NCBI RefSeq assembly: GCF_036504375.1
Contig: NZ_DASXVH010000066.1
Coordinates: forward strand, 1 to 56,006
DNA length: 56,006 nt
Source of the DNA: Novimethylophilus sp036504375
Lineage (GTDB): Bacteria > Pseudomonadota > Gammaproteobacteria > Burkholderiales > Methylophilaceae
Direction of reading: 5' to 3'
Shown here: one piece after another, positions 49,035 through 56,006 of the stretch
Position numbering within the stretch: the first letter of the stretch is position 1
Layout: every line of letters starts with the position of its first letter
Notes under the pieces: generated by a model
The model's database searches: none
Told to the model about the DNA's origin: nothing
Seen by the model: only the letters and a program-made list of their open reading frames with translations
Made by a program: the position numbers and the translations under genes

Positions 49035-49454
49035 ATGCCCTCTTCACCCGCAACAACCCTTGAAACTTTCGAAAACCCTCAGCCGGCGCGTGATTTCCAT
49101 ATTCACATGGAAATTCCCGAGTTTACCTGCCTGTGCCCCAAGACCGGCCAGCCGGATTTCGCCACGCTGATCCTCGATTACATTCCCGACCGGCTGTGCG
49201 TTGAGCTTAAAAGTCTGAAACTCTATATCTGGTCGTTCCGCGAACAAGGCGCCTTTCATGAAGCCGTTACCAACCGCATCCTGGACGACCTCGTCACCGC
49301 TACCCAGCCGCGCTTCATGCGCCTGACTGCCAAATTCTTCGTGCGCGGCGGCATTTTCACCAACGTCGTTGCCGAACACCGCAAGCCTGGCTGGCAGCCA
49401 CCGCAGCGCGTCGAGCTTTCCCGGTTTGAAACGCAATCCAACACCCGGGGCTAA
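49035..49454 (+). CDS. queF: QueF, NADPH-dependent preQ0 reductase
   Basis: 139-aa enzyme of queuosine synthesis, short (YkvM-like) form. The catalytic Cys lies in PEFTCLCPKTGQPDFATL, and the substrate-binding VELKSLKLYIWSFREQGAFHE motif follows. It reduces 7-cyano-7-deazaguanine to preQ1. Starts 24 nt after the hydrolase. Confidence 0.96.
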   Translation: MPSSPATTLETFENPQPARDFHIHMEIPEFTCLCPKTGQPDFATLILDYIPDRLCVELKSLKLYIWSFREQGAFHEAVTNRILDDLVTATQPRFMRLTAKFFVRGGIFTNVVAEHRKPGWQPPQRVELSRFETQSNTRG

Positions 49455-50739
49455 GTCCGACTATTTTCCTGGCTGTTATCTCGGGCTGGATTTCGGCACC
49501 AGCGGCGCGCGGTTGATTGCCATCGATGCCCAACTCGATGTCCTGTTCGAAACACAGCGGCGTTCCTCCGCCAACACGGCGACGGCATGGCGCGATGCGC
49601 TGTTCGAATTGATAAGTTCGGTGCCGCCGGACTTGCGGCAAACGACGCAGGCTATCGCTGTTTGCGGCACTTCCGGAACCAGCCTGCTGTGTGATGCCGC
49701 GGGCGAGCCGCTGCTGCCCGCCGTGCTCTATAATGAAGCGCGCGACGTTTCCACACTGCGCCATATCCCCGCCACGCACCTTGCGGCCAACCCCGGCTCC
49801 AGCCTCGCCAAGTTATTGTGGTTTTCAGAACAGCCGCCGATTGGCCGCGCGCGCTATTTTCTGCACCAGGCAGACTGGCTGGCCATGCAACTGCATGGCC
49901 AGCCCGGCGTCAGCGATTACCACAACGCGCTCAAGCTTGGCTACGATGTGGCGCAACTGCGTTATCCCGACTGGCTGATGGCGCTGCCGGTGGCCCCGCT
50001 GCTGCCGCGCGTGCTCGTACCTGGCACCGCAGTCGGCAATGTGCGGCAAGACATCGCCGCACGCCTGGGGCTGCCTACTGCCTGTTGGGTACGCGCCGGC
50101 ACCACGGATAGTATTGCGGCCTTTTTCGCCAGCGGCGCATGCCGGCCCGGGCAGGCAGTGACGTCGCTGGGCTCTACGCTGGTGCTCAAACTGTTGAGCC
50201 GAACACGCGTGGAATCTTACGAATACGGTGTTTACAGCCATCGTTGCGGAGATTTATGGCTGGCCGGGGGGGCTTCCAGCTGCGGCGGTGCGGTACTGGA
50301 AAATCTGTTCGGGCGCGAACGGCTAGCGGCATTAAGCCGCGAGATCGATCCGGCAGTTGCGAGCAATCTGGATTACTACCCGCTCCATGGTATAGGCGAG
50401 CGTTTCCCTGTTAACGCCCCAGACATGCAGCCGCGTATAGAACCACGACCATCAAGCGACGCGGAATATCTGCATGGCCTGCTGGAAAGCCTGGCACGGA
50501 TCGAGCACCAGGGTTATCTGTTGCTGGAACGCTTGGGCGCGACGCCGGTGGATGAGCTTTTCAGCGCAGGCGGCGGCGCGCATAACGAGACCTGGAGGCG
50601 CATCCGTAAACGGGTCATGGGATACCCCATGCGTGTCGCCGCGCATACCGAAGCGGCCATGGGGGCTGCTTTGCTGGCAGCCAAGGGAGAGCTCTTGTTA
50701 TACTCTGAAGCTGCTGATTCCGGACACTGTATTCAATGA
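49426..50739 (+). CDS. FGGY-family carbohydrate kinase
   Basis: 437-aa sugar kinase. LGLDFGTSGARLIAIDAQLD is the phosphate-1 motif; CGTSGTSLLCDAAGEPLLPA, RAGTTDSIAAFFASGACRPG and SAGGGAHNETWRRIRKR (adenosine motif) follow. Substrate likely a pentulose such as D-ribulose or xylulose, not determinable here. Start uncertain: TTG 49426 (29-nt overlap with queF) is chosen; GTG 49369 is the alternative. Overlaps the next gene by 4 nt. Confidence 0.88.
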   Translation: MKRNPTPGAKSDYFPGCYLGLDFGTSGARLIAIDAQLDVLFETQRRSSANTATAWRDALFELISSVPPDLRQTTQAIAVCGTSGTSLLCDAAGEPLLPAVLYNEARDVSTLRHIPATHLAANPGSSLAKLLWFSEQPPIGRARYFLHQADWLAMQLHGQPGVSDYHNALKLGYDVAQLRYPDWLMALPVAPLLPRVLVPGTAVGNVRQDIAARLGLPTACWVRAGTTDSIAAFFASGACRPGQAVTSLGSTLVLKLLSRTRVESYEYGVYSHRCGDLWLAGGASSCGGAVLENLFGRERLAALSREIDPAVASNLDYYPLHGIGERFPVNAPDMQPRIEPRPSSDAEYLHGLLESLARIEHQGYLLLERLGATPVDELFSAGGGAHNETWRRIRKRVMGYPMRVAAHTEAAMGAALLAAKGELLLYSEAADSGHCIQ

Positions 50740-51293
50740 GTGAAAGTTCATCCGCCACCGGCGTTAGCCTGCAGGCATCCCTTCCCTTCGCCTGGTGTGT
50801 CGAGCAGCAGGCTTCCGCCACCGTGCTCGATCTGCGCCGTCACGGCAACATTGCCGTATTGCGCGCACTTGCCGTGATCGAAAGCACGGGGCCGGAACGC
50901 GAGCATGACCTGCCGGACGGCGTGCAGAAAAGCCTGGATCATCTTGAATCCAAGCTGGACCTGGTGCTGTTGCTGGTGGCTGAATTGACGCGCGCCGGGA
51001 CGAGCCTGCCGTCCGAAAAACCGGTGACGCTTTTTAGCGATCATATCGTCTGGATCGACAAGGACGACAATGCGCCGATGGCCGGCCAGCATATTCTGCT
51101 CAGCCTGTACCCCAGCCTGCGCCTGCCTCAACCCTTGCAGTTGTCCGCAACGGTATCCAATGTGGATATGCAACCTGGGGTTAGCCATATTTCAGCGCGT
51201 TTTGACGAGCTGGATGACGAGCTTGGCGAGTGGCTGACCCGCACCATTTTCAGATACCATAGGCGCGCCTTGCAAGCCCGTCGTCAGCCATGA
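50736..51293 (+). CDS. PilZ-like domain protein
   Basis: 185-aa soluble protein with a region like the atypical PilZ domains of proteobacteria: HILLSLYPSLRLPQPLQLSA and FDELDDELGEWLTRTIFRYHRR. The N-terminal half has a helix-rich HLESKLDLVLLLVAELTRAG dimerisation-like segment. A c-di-GMP role is only inferred; the RxxxR motif is not evident. Coupled to the kinase gene (ATGA). Confidence 0.65.
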   Translation: MSESSSATGVSLQASLPFAWCVEQQASATVLDLRRHGNIAVLRALAVIESTGPEREHDLPDGVQKSLDHLESKLDLVLLLVAELTRAGTSLPSEKPVTLFSDHIVWIDKDDNAPMAGQHILLSLYPSLRLPQPLQLSATVSNVDMQPGVSHISARFDELDDELGEWLTRTIFRYHRRALQARRQP

Positions 51294-51318
51294 AAGCCGC
51301 ATCCGGCGCAAAAAATCG

Positions 51319-51347
51319 TTGACAACGGGTTCAAGCATCTCTAATAT
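51319..51347 (+). promoter_or_regulatory. Sigma-70 promoter of the tRNA cluster
   Basis: TTGACA (51319-51324), 17-nt spacer, TAATAT (51342-51347). Near-consensus, 16 nt before tRNA-Ala; likely drives the tRNA genes. Confidence 0.85.
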
Positions 51348-51363
51348 GGCGGCTCCTTTTCGG

Positions 51364-51439
<76 letters not shown>

Positions 51440-51454
51440 CCGAAATGTGCCTCA

Positions 51455-51530
51455 GTCCCCATCGTCTAGAGGCCTAGGACATCACCCTTTCACGGTGAGT
51501 ACCGGGGTTCGAATCCCCGTGGGGACGCCA
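51455..51530 (+). tRNA. tRNA-Glu (anticodon TTC)
   Basis: 76 nt, acceptor GTCCCC/GGGGAC, anticodon loop CTTTCAC on a TCACC/GGTGA stem, encoded CCA. Confidence 0.96.
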
Positions 51531-51615
51531 CACAAAATAGGGGTTGCAGAGATGCAACCCCTTAATTTTGAGAATTTTCTCAAAAGCTGCATTGCAATAA
51601 TGCAGCCACCACTGC

Positions 51616-51692
51616 GGAGTGGTAGTTCAGTTGGTTAGAATACCGGCCTGTCACGCCGGGGGTCGCGGGTTCGAGTCCCGTCCACTCCGCCA
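51616..51692 (+). tRNA. tRNA-Asp (anticodon GTC)
   Basis: 77 nt, acceptor GGAGTGG/CCACTCC, anticodon loop CTGTCAC, T arm GGTTCGAGTCC, encoded CCA. A foreign-looking block starts about 130 nt downstream. Confidence 0.96.
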
Positions 51693-51824
51693 CAAATAAA
51701 GTGCTTTAACAATCAAACGGTTATTGCATTGCTGGTAAAGAGAGAGGCATACCGAAAGGTATAATCACCTCTCATACTCCTGCCTGAGAAATAGGCAGAA
51801 TATGTGGATTTACCTGGTCAATAT

Positions 51825-51953
51825 TCAACGCGCAAACAGGACTAGCGCCCAAAGCGAGCGGTCTGCCGACGTTCCGGCAATGAGAATAAGGTCGGGGCCG
51901 GCGCCCGCCACATCGTAGGCGAGCCGGACTTGCTTATTGGTCGTGAAGGCCAT
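51825..51953 (-). pseudogene. Truncated alpha/beta hydrolase N-terminus at island edge
   Basis: 42 codons from ATG 51953 read MAFTTNKQVRLAYDVAGAGP, then DLILIAGTSADRSLWA and an early stop (51825-51827). This is the start of an alpha/beta hydrolase (strand, then oxyanion-loop region) cut off where the host-like sequence near tRNA-Asp begins. It sits 16 nt after the oxidoreductase gene, as in an operon. Confidence 0.65.
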
Positions 51954-51969
51954 TGTCTGCTCCCCGGTC

Positions 51970-53013
51970 TCACAGGCGGACGACGATCTTGCCGAAGTGG
52001 CGTCCGCCCGCGAGTTCGTCGAAGGCGGCCTGCGCGTCCGCCAAAGCGAAGGTCTTGTCGATCACAGGCTTGATCCCATGCGTTTCGAGGAATGCATTCA
52101 TCGCTTCGAAGTGCTCGCCGGAGCCGACATTGATGCCGTCGATCGTTCCGTTGATCATCTGGAGGCGGATCAGGTTGGAGTGGGGGCCGAACCCCGTGAA
52201 CACGCCTATCTGCGCAATATGCCCGCCGGCAGCGAGTGAGCGCAGCGACCGGTCGAACGTGTCCGGACCCCCGAGTTCCAGAATGTGGGTGGCCCCGAGC
52301 CCATCGGTGAGCCTGCGCACCTCGACATCCCATTCAGGTGTCGTCTTGTAGTTGACTGTCGCCCATGCACCGAGTTTCATGGCTCGTGCGCGCTTCTCGT
52401 CCGAGGACGACAGGACGATGGTTCTGGCGCCCAGAGCCGTAGCAATCTGGAGGCCGAAGAGCGCGACGCCGCCGGTTCCCTGTACGAGCAGCGTATCGCC
52501 CGCCGCGAGGCGTCCGCGCACTACGAGCGCTTGCCACGCGGTCAGGGCAGCGCAAGGAAGCGTAGCCGCCTCCTCGAAGCTTAGGCCGTCGGGAATGCGC
52601 ACCAGCGAGGCCTCGGGCACGACCACTAGATCCGCAAGCACGCCGTCGGTATCGCCGCCGCCGAGGGCCGCAGGTCCGTACGCCTCCCGGAAGGGACCCG
52701 CGATCCAACGGCGATAGAAGATCGGCGCCACCCAGTCGCCCACGCGCCAACGCGTCACATCCGCCCCTGTGGCGACCACGCGACCCGCTCCGTCGGAAAG
52801 GGGTATCAGGCCTTCGCGCACCGGTCCGAGTTGTCCGCGCAGAACGAGCAGGTCCCGGTAGTTGAGGCTCGCAGCCTCGATTTGCACCAAGACCTCTCGG
52901 GGCCCGGGTCTCGGCGCTGTGTCTTCGACAAGCTGGAGGCGATGCCCGCCATTGTGTGGGATCAGCCGTCCGACGCGTCGGCTTGCCGGCAGCGAGGTGT
53001 TTGCAGTAGTCAC
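51970..53013 (-). CDS. Medium-chain alcohol dehydrogenase/quinone oxidoreductase family protein
   Basis: 347-aa MDR protein. N-terminal GroES-like domain (VQIEAASLNYRDLLVLRGQL, PLSDGAGRVVATGADVTRWR) and Rossmann domain (DTLLVQGTGGVALFGLQIAT). The usual catalytic zinc cysteine is replaced by Asn-Tyr-Arg-Asp, as in zinc-free quinone reductase types. NAD(P)H-dependent reduction, substrate unknown. Divergent from the TetR gene, which probably controls it. Confidence 0.9.
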   Translation of the reverse strand: MTTANTSLPASRRVGRLIPHNGGHRLQLVEDTAPRPGPREVLVQIEAASLNYRDLLVLRGQLGPVREGLIPLSDGAGRVVATGADVTRWRVGDWVAPIFYRRWIAGPFREAYGPAALGGGDTDGVLADLVVVPEASLVRIPDGLSFEEAATLPCAALTAWQALVVRGRLAAGDTLLVQGTGGVALFGLQIATALGARTIVLSSSDEKRARAMKLGAWATVNYKTTPEWDVEVRRLTDGLGATHILELGGPDTFDRSLRSLAAGGHIAQIGVFTGFGPHSNLIRLQMINGTIDGINVGSGEHFEAMNAFLETHGIKPVIDKTFALADAQAAFDELAGGRHFGKIVVRL

Positions 53014-53037
53014 AGTTCTCTCCTTGGTCTAATTAAC

Positions 53038-53049
53038 TAGCGAACGCTA
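53038..53049. promoter_or_regulatory. Candidate TetR operator
   Basis: TAGCG-AA-CGCTA in the 85-bp divergent gap between the oxidoreductase and tetR genes, overlapping likely promoter sequences. Confidence 0.45.
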
Positions 53050-53098
53050 TTAAATTACCTTGTTGCACCCAGGTCAATATGTTTTTATATTGATCGCT

Positions 53099-53758
53099 AT
53101 GAAAAACGTGAAGACACGTCCGCGAGGCCGTCCCCGGGCGCTGGACAAAGACGAGGCCCTTGAGACTGCGCTGCAACTCTTCTGGCGGCATGGTTACGAG
53201 GGCACATCCATCGCCGAACTCACCGCCGCGATGGGCGTGACACCACCCAGCCTCTACACCACCTTCGGCAGCAAGGAGCGGCTCTATCAGGAGGCCTTGG
53301 ACCGCTACGGCGCGTCTTATGGCTCGTTCGCCGCCCGCGCGCTCGCCGAGGAGCCGACGGCGCTGCAGGCGGTTGCTCGTATCCTTCGCGAGGCGGTCGC
53401 CGTGTATTCCGAAGGGCCAGAACCACGCGGCTGCATGCTGACGACCGGGGCCGTGGCCTGCGGCGTCGAGCATAGGGACGTGTCAGCCGACCTTGCCAAG
53501 CGAAGGCGTGCCGCCATCGCGGCCATCAAGGAGCGATTCGATCGGGCGGTTCGCGAGGGCGAACTGGGCCGCTCGACGGATACTGGGGCGCTGGCCGCCT
53601 ACTTTGCAGCCGTCGTCCAGGGGCTTGCCATCCAGGCGCATGATGGTGTCGCGGCGGAGGCATTGGAGGCGATGGCGAACATTGCACTTTGCGCCTGGCC
53701 CAAGACAAGCCGAGACGGGACTACACGTCCGGCTTCCCACCGGCCACGTTCGAAGTGA
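53099..53758 (+). CDS. TetR/AcrR-family regulator
   Basis: 219-aa repressor-type protein. N-terminal HTH: GRPRALDKDEALETALQLFW, GYEGTSIAELTAAMGVTPPS and LYTTFGSKERLYQEALDRYG. C-terminal ligand domain includes EGPEPRGCMLTTGAVACGVE. ATG 53099. It probably senses a substrate of the adjacent oxidoreductase. Its 3' end overlaps the convergent cupin pseudogene. Confidence 0.9.
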   Translation: MKNVKTRPRGRPRALDKDEALETALQLFWRHGYEGTSIAELTAAMGVTPPSLYTTFGSKERLYQEALDRYGASYGSFAARALAEEPTALQAVARILREAVAVYSEGPEPRGCMLTTGAVACGVEHRDVSADLAKRRRAAIAAIKERFDRAVREGELGRSTDTGALAAYFAAVVQGLAIQAHDGVAAEALEAMANIALCAWPKTSRDGTTRPASHRPRSK

Positions 53759-54076
53759 CGTTCAACCCTGCAATCAAGAACGCGACTTCTCCATGGGCCT
53801 CCGGGCAGTGCTCGACACCCTTGGGTACTACGAACAGATCGTCCTCTCCGAGCTCGATGTCCCGATCCCGAAGATGGATTGTCAGATGCCCTCTGTACAG
53901 GACGAAGAGCTCGTCCTGATCGTCGTGCCTGTGCCACCGTGTGCTTCCGATGCCCTTGGCAACCTTGAACAGATGTCCGTTTGCCTCGGCATGATCTTCT
54001 GCGACCAGTACTCCTTGACGGATTCCTGGGCTGAGCGGACATTGACCTTGTCCGCGATCTGGGCGGCATCGTTCAC
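53721..54076 (-). pseudogene. Cupin-domain protein gene with a 1-nt frameshift
   Basis: From GTG 54076 (2 nt after the hydrolase stop) one frame reads VNDAAQIADKVNVRSAQESV and EYWSQKI. The rest of the cupin, AEANGHLFKVAKGIGSTRWH, RHDDQDELFVLYRGHLTIHL and DDLFVVPKGVEHCPEA, continues in another frame to the stop at 53721. A single base missing at about 53988-53999 explains it. The metal-binding His/Glu residues of the cupin are intact. Confidence 0.75.
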
Positions 54077-54078
54077 TC

Positions 54079-55005
54079 TCAATCTCCTGTGCGCTGAAGG
54101 AACTGGGAAACAATTTCGCCTATCGCGGTCGGGTCATCCTCAAGGCAATAGTGGCCCACACCCGCGAGGCGATGGACCGGCGCGTTCGGGAATAGCTCGG
54201 TGAACAGAGGAAGGAAATGCTCGGCATGGAGCGTCCGGTCGGCGTCGCCCCAGATGGCCAGCGCGGGCTTTGCTCGGATGGCGCGAGCGGCAGCCGGATT
54301 GGGCGCCTCAAACCGGTGGGTGCCGGTGGCGTAGCCCTTGGCCCATCCGATCGCGCCGAGACAGTCTGCAGGAGAGGCGAAGTGCGAGCCATAGGCGGAC
54401 AGCCAGCTGTCGTTGATGATTGCATGGTTCTCGAAGCCGTTCAGCTTCAAGGTGCTGAGAATATTGAAGCCGAGTTGGCCAAGGACGGTCTCCAGACTGC
54501 CGTCCTTCTCCGCCTTTAGGATCCATTGGAACCACGGCGACATTGCCACGTTTGCCGTCACATGGTCGAGCAGGCCGGACTGGCCGAAGGGCGTTGGTCC
54601 ATTGGCTGAGATCACGGCGGAGATGCGGTCAGGATGCCGGGCCGCAAGGCCCATCCCGACGGGACCGCCGAAATCGTGCATAACGAGCGTAATGTCGCGC
54701 AGATCAAGAGCGAGCACGAAACGCTCGATATTGTCTATGTGGTCCTGGAGCCAGTAACTGCGGCTCTGGGGTGTCGCGCTCTTGCCGAACCCCATGTGAT
54801 CGGGAACGATGACTCGGTGCGTACCGCCCAACGTCGCGATCAGATGCCGGAACAGATAGCCCCACGTTGGCTCGCCATGCAGGCAGAGCACGACGTTGCC
54901 GTCACGCAGCCCTTCATCAACGTAGTGCATCCGAAAGCCTGGCGCCTCGCTGAAATGGGGGAAGAAGGGGAAAGTGCCGCCAAAGGACTCGTCTGCGTCG
55001 ATCAT
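54079..55005 (-). CDS. Haloalkane dehalogenase-like alpha/beta hydrolase
   Basis: 308-aa alpha/beta hydrolase. LCLHGEPTWGYLFRHLIATL is the oxyanion motif typical of haloalkane dehalogenases; the nucleophile is Asp111 in LVMHDFGGPVGMGLAARHPD (Asp rather than Ser), and GVGHYCLEDDP supplies the His. LAIWGDADRTLHAEHF is the acid region. Substrate unproven. ATG 55005. Divergent from the HxlR gene. Confidence 0.85.
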   Translation of the reverse strand: MIDADESFGGTFPFFPHFSEAPGFRMHYVDEGLRDGNVVLCLHGEPTWGYLFRHLIATLGGTHRVIVPDHMGFGKSATPQSRSYWLQDHIDNIERFVLALDLRDITLVMHDFGGPVGMGLAARHPDRISAVISANGPTPFGQSGLLDHVTANVAMSPWFQWILKAEKDGSLETVLGQLGFNILSTLKLNGFENHAIINDSWLSAYGSHFASPADCLGAIGWAKGYATGTHRFEAPNPAAARAIRAKPALAIWGDADRTLHAEHFLPLFTELFPNAPVHRLAGVGHYCLEDDPTAIGEIVSQFLQRTGD

Positions 55006-55073
55006 GATGGGCCTCGCACAAATTTGATGGGGACTGGCATTTCCAACCAAGGAGCTGCCTCGGAAGTACAATG

Positions 55074-55102
55074 CCAACTGGTTGCATGTAGCAACTAGTT
55101 GG
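55074..55102. promoter_or_regulatory. Candidate HxlR operator (dyad)
   Basis: CCAACTGGTTGC (55074-55085) and GCAACTAGTTGG (55091-55102), 12-nt arms with one mismatch around ATGTA, in the divergent gap. A further ATGCAACC at 55127-55134 is an inverted copy of GGTTGCAT. Confidence 0.6.
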
Positions 55103-55229
55103 CGTTTTAACAGAACTGGTTTTAATATGCAACCTCTGTGATCGACTTGCTCATCTCGCGTCGCGGGAGACGAGCACGAACTCAGGCTTGGTGTTGGAGC
55201 GAACCCGACGCCGCTCGTTGGGCGTCGTG

Positions 55230-55751
55230 ATGGTGCAGGCAAACTTAGATGCGAGGGAAGATCAGGTGGTTAAGCGAACCAGCCACAAAGAGGCACTTTG
55301 TCCAGTTGCGAGGCCTTTGGATGCGATCGGCGATTGGTGGTCGCTTCTAGTCGTTCGCGACATCTTTGATGGCCTACATCGCTTTGGCGAGCTTCAAAAG
55401 AGCCTTGGCCTGGCCAAGAACATCTTGTCGTCGCGCCTCCACAACCTGATCGAGCACGGCATTGTGGTTACCGTTCCCGCTTCCGACGGCAGCGCATATC
55501 ACGAATATGTCCTGACCGAGAAGGGGCGAGGCCTCTTCCCCCTCCTAGTGGCGCTGCGCCAATGGGGCGAGGAATACTGCTTTGGGCCCGCTGAGTGCCA
55601 GGTTCAGCTTGCCGACAGGCTACGGGGGAAGCCCGTTAAGCGCCTGGAACTGCGTTCCCAGGACGGACGGTTGCTGGGGTCGGACGACACGGTTGTCGTC
55701 AAACACGGCCCAATGAACGCGAGCAAGAGGGCGCGCGGGAAATCCATCTGA
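55230..55751 (+). CDS. HxlR-family winged-helix regulator
   Basis: 173-aa regulator with the HxlR signature CPVARPLDAIGDWWSLLVVR and FDGLHRFGELQKSLGLAKNI, then LSSRLHNLIEHGIV and YVLTEKGRGLFPLLVAL. The C-terminus is longer than the HTH core. ATG 55230. It likely controls the divergent hydrolase-cupin operon. Confidence 0.9.
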   Translation: MVQANLDAREDQVVKRTSHKEALCPVARPLDAIGDWWSLLVVRDIFDGLHRFGELQKSLGLAKNILSSRLHNLIEHGIVVTVPASDGSAYHEYVLTEKGRGLFPLLVALRQWGEEYCFGPAECQVQLADRLRGKPVKRLELRSQDGRLLGSDDTVVVKHGPMNASKRARGKSI

Positions 55752-55785
55752 GGGTGGTTCGCCAGTGATCGGAAGGCCAACGTCC

Positions 55786-55992
55786 TCAACTCGAAGTTGC
55801 CTGCAAAGTCGACTTCCCGGCAAGTCTTTCCACTGCAACTCGCAGCATGGTTTCACTGCAAGCATAGAACGCAGGCTTGTTATGGTTAAGTACGACAATG
55901 GGTTGCAATCCTGCATCCCGTTTGACGCGGGTCGGATTTTTCTTGAGCTCGGTCTTGCTGATGCTGAAACTGGCATGCATCCGTTCCATCAT
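55786..55992 (-). CDS. StbD/Phd-YefM-type antitoxin, no toxin partner
   Basis: 68-aa antitoxin: MHASFSISKTELKKNPTRVK and PIVVLNHNKPAFYACSETML match StbD/Phd-type antitoxins (start MMER, with ATG 55992 or 55989). In stbDE systems the toxin follows the antitoxin; here only 34 nt separate its stop from the HxlR gene end, so no toxin is present downstream. The other side is beyond the window. Confidence 0.75.
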   Translation of the reverse strand: MMERMHASFSISKTELKKNPTRVKRDAGLQPIVVLNHNKPAFYACSETMLRVAVERLAGKSTLQATSS

Positions 55993-56006
55993 GAACTCCA
56001 GTGCGG

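Overview
The window looks like a chromosome of a diazotrophic betaproteobacterium. This is inferred from gene content and order (a nif cluster with fixABCX, nif-linked isc genes, draT-draG, and a smc-zipA-ligA housekeeping block); a Gallionellales/Nitrosomonadales-type iron oxidiser is a reasonable guess but cannot be proven here. About 38.5 kb is one near-continuous nitrogen-fixation region, followed by ordinary chromosome and then a small foreign-looking segment.

Layout. (1) 1-9.3 kb: the 3' end of nifA, then a long forward operon nifB-ferredoxin-HesB/IscA-TPR-LRV-nifZ-nifZ-hypothetical-nifS-nifT-hypothetical-DegT-like-SIR2-like-FmdB. (2) 9.3-12.4 kb, reverse: truncated haemoglobin, an unknown 196-aa protein, draT, draG and nifO-like. 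(3) 12.6-25.1 kb, forward: nifHDK, an FeSII (Shethna II) ferredoxin, nifE, nifN, nifX, a NifX-associated protein, a DUF683-type protein, fdxB, nifQ, a SagB-type nitroreductase and a rhodanese-ankyrin protein. (4) 25.1-38.5 kb, reverse: three operons, iscS-iscU-erpA-iscA-hscB-hscA-fdx, nifV-cysE-nifW and fixABCX, the last followed by an FeSI-like ferredoxin, a TPR protein and another [2Fe-2S] ferredoxin.

Regulation can be read directly. Seven -24/-12 sigma-54 promoters precede nifB, the haemoglobin/draT operon, nifH, nifE, fixA, nifV and iscS. Most have a NifA-type TGT-N10-ACA site upstream, several sharing the core TTTGTCG-N-GTTTGCGACA. The genes therefore form one NifA regulon making cofactor (nifB, E, N, V, Q, X), enzyme (nifHDK), Fe-S clusters (dedicated isc), electrons (fixABCX, ferredoxins), oxygen protection (FeSI and FeSII homologues, haemoglobin) and post-translational switching of NifH (draT/draG).

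38.6-51.7 kb is housekeeping: a FliL-like protein, a TPR protein, cysQ, ligA, zipA, a frameshifted DUF3147 gene, smc, dienelactone hydrolase, queF, an FGGY kinase, a PilZ-like protein and three tRNA genes (Ala, Glu, Asp). From about 51.8 kb a block of unrelated style begins just after tRNA-Asp: a truncated hydrolase, an oxidoreductase/TetR pair, a frameshifted cupin, a haloalkane-dehalogenase-like hydrolase, an HxlR regulator and an orphan antitoxin. It looks like an acquired segment. Toxin-gene remnants (RelE-like and VapC-like) sit in two nif intergenic regions.
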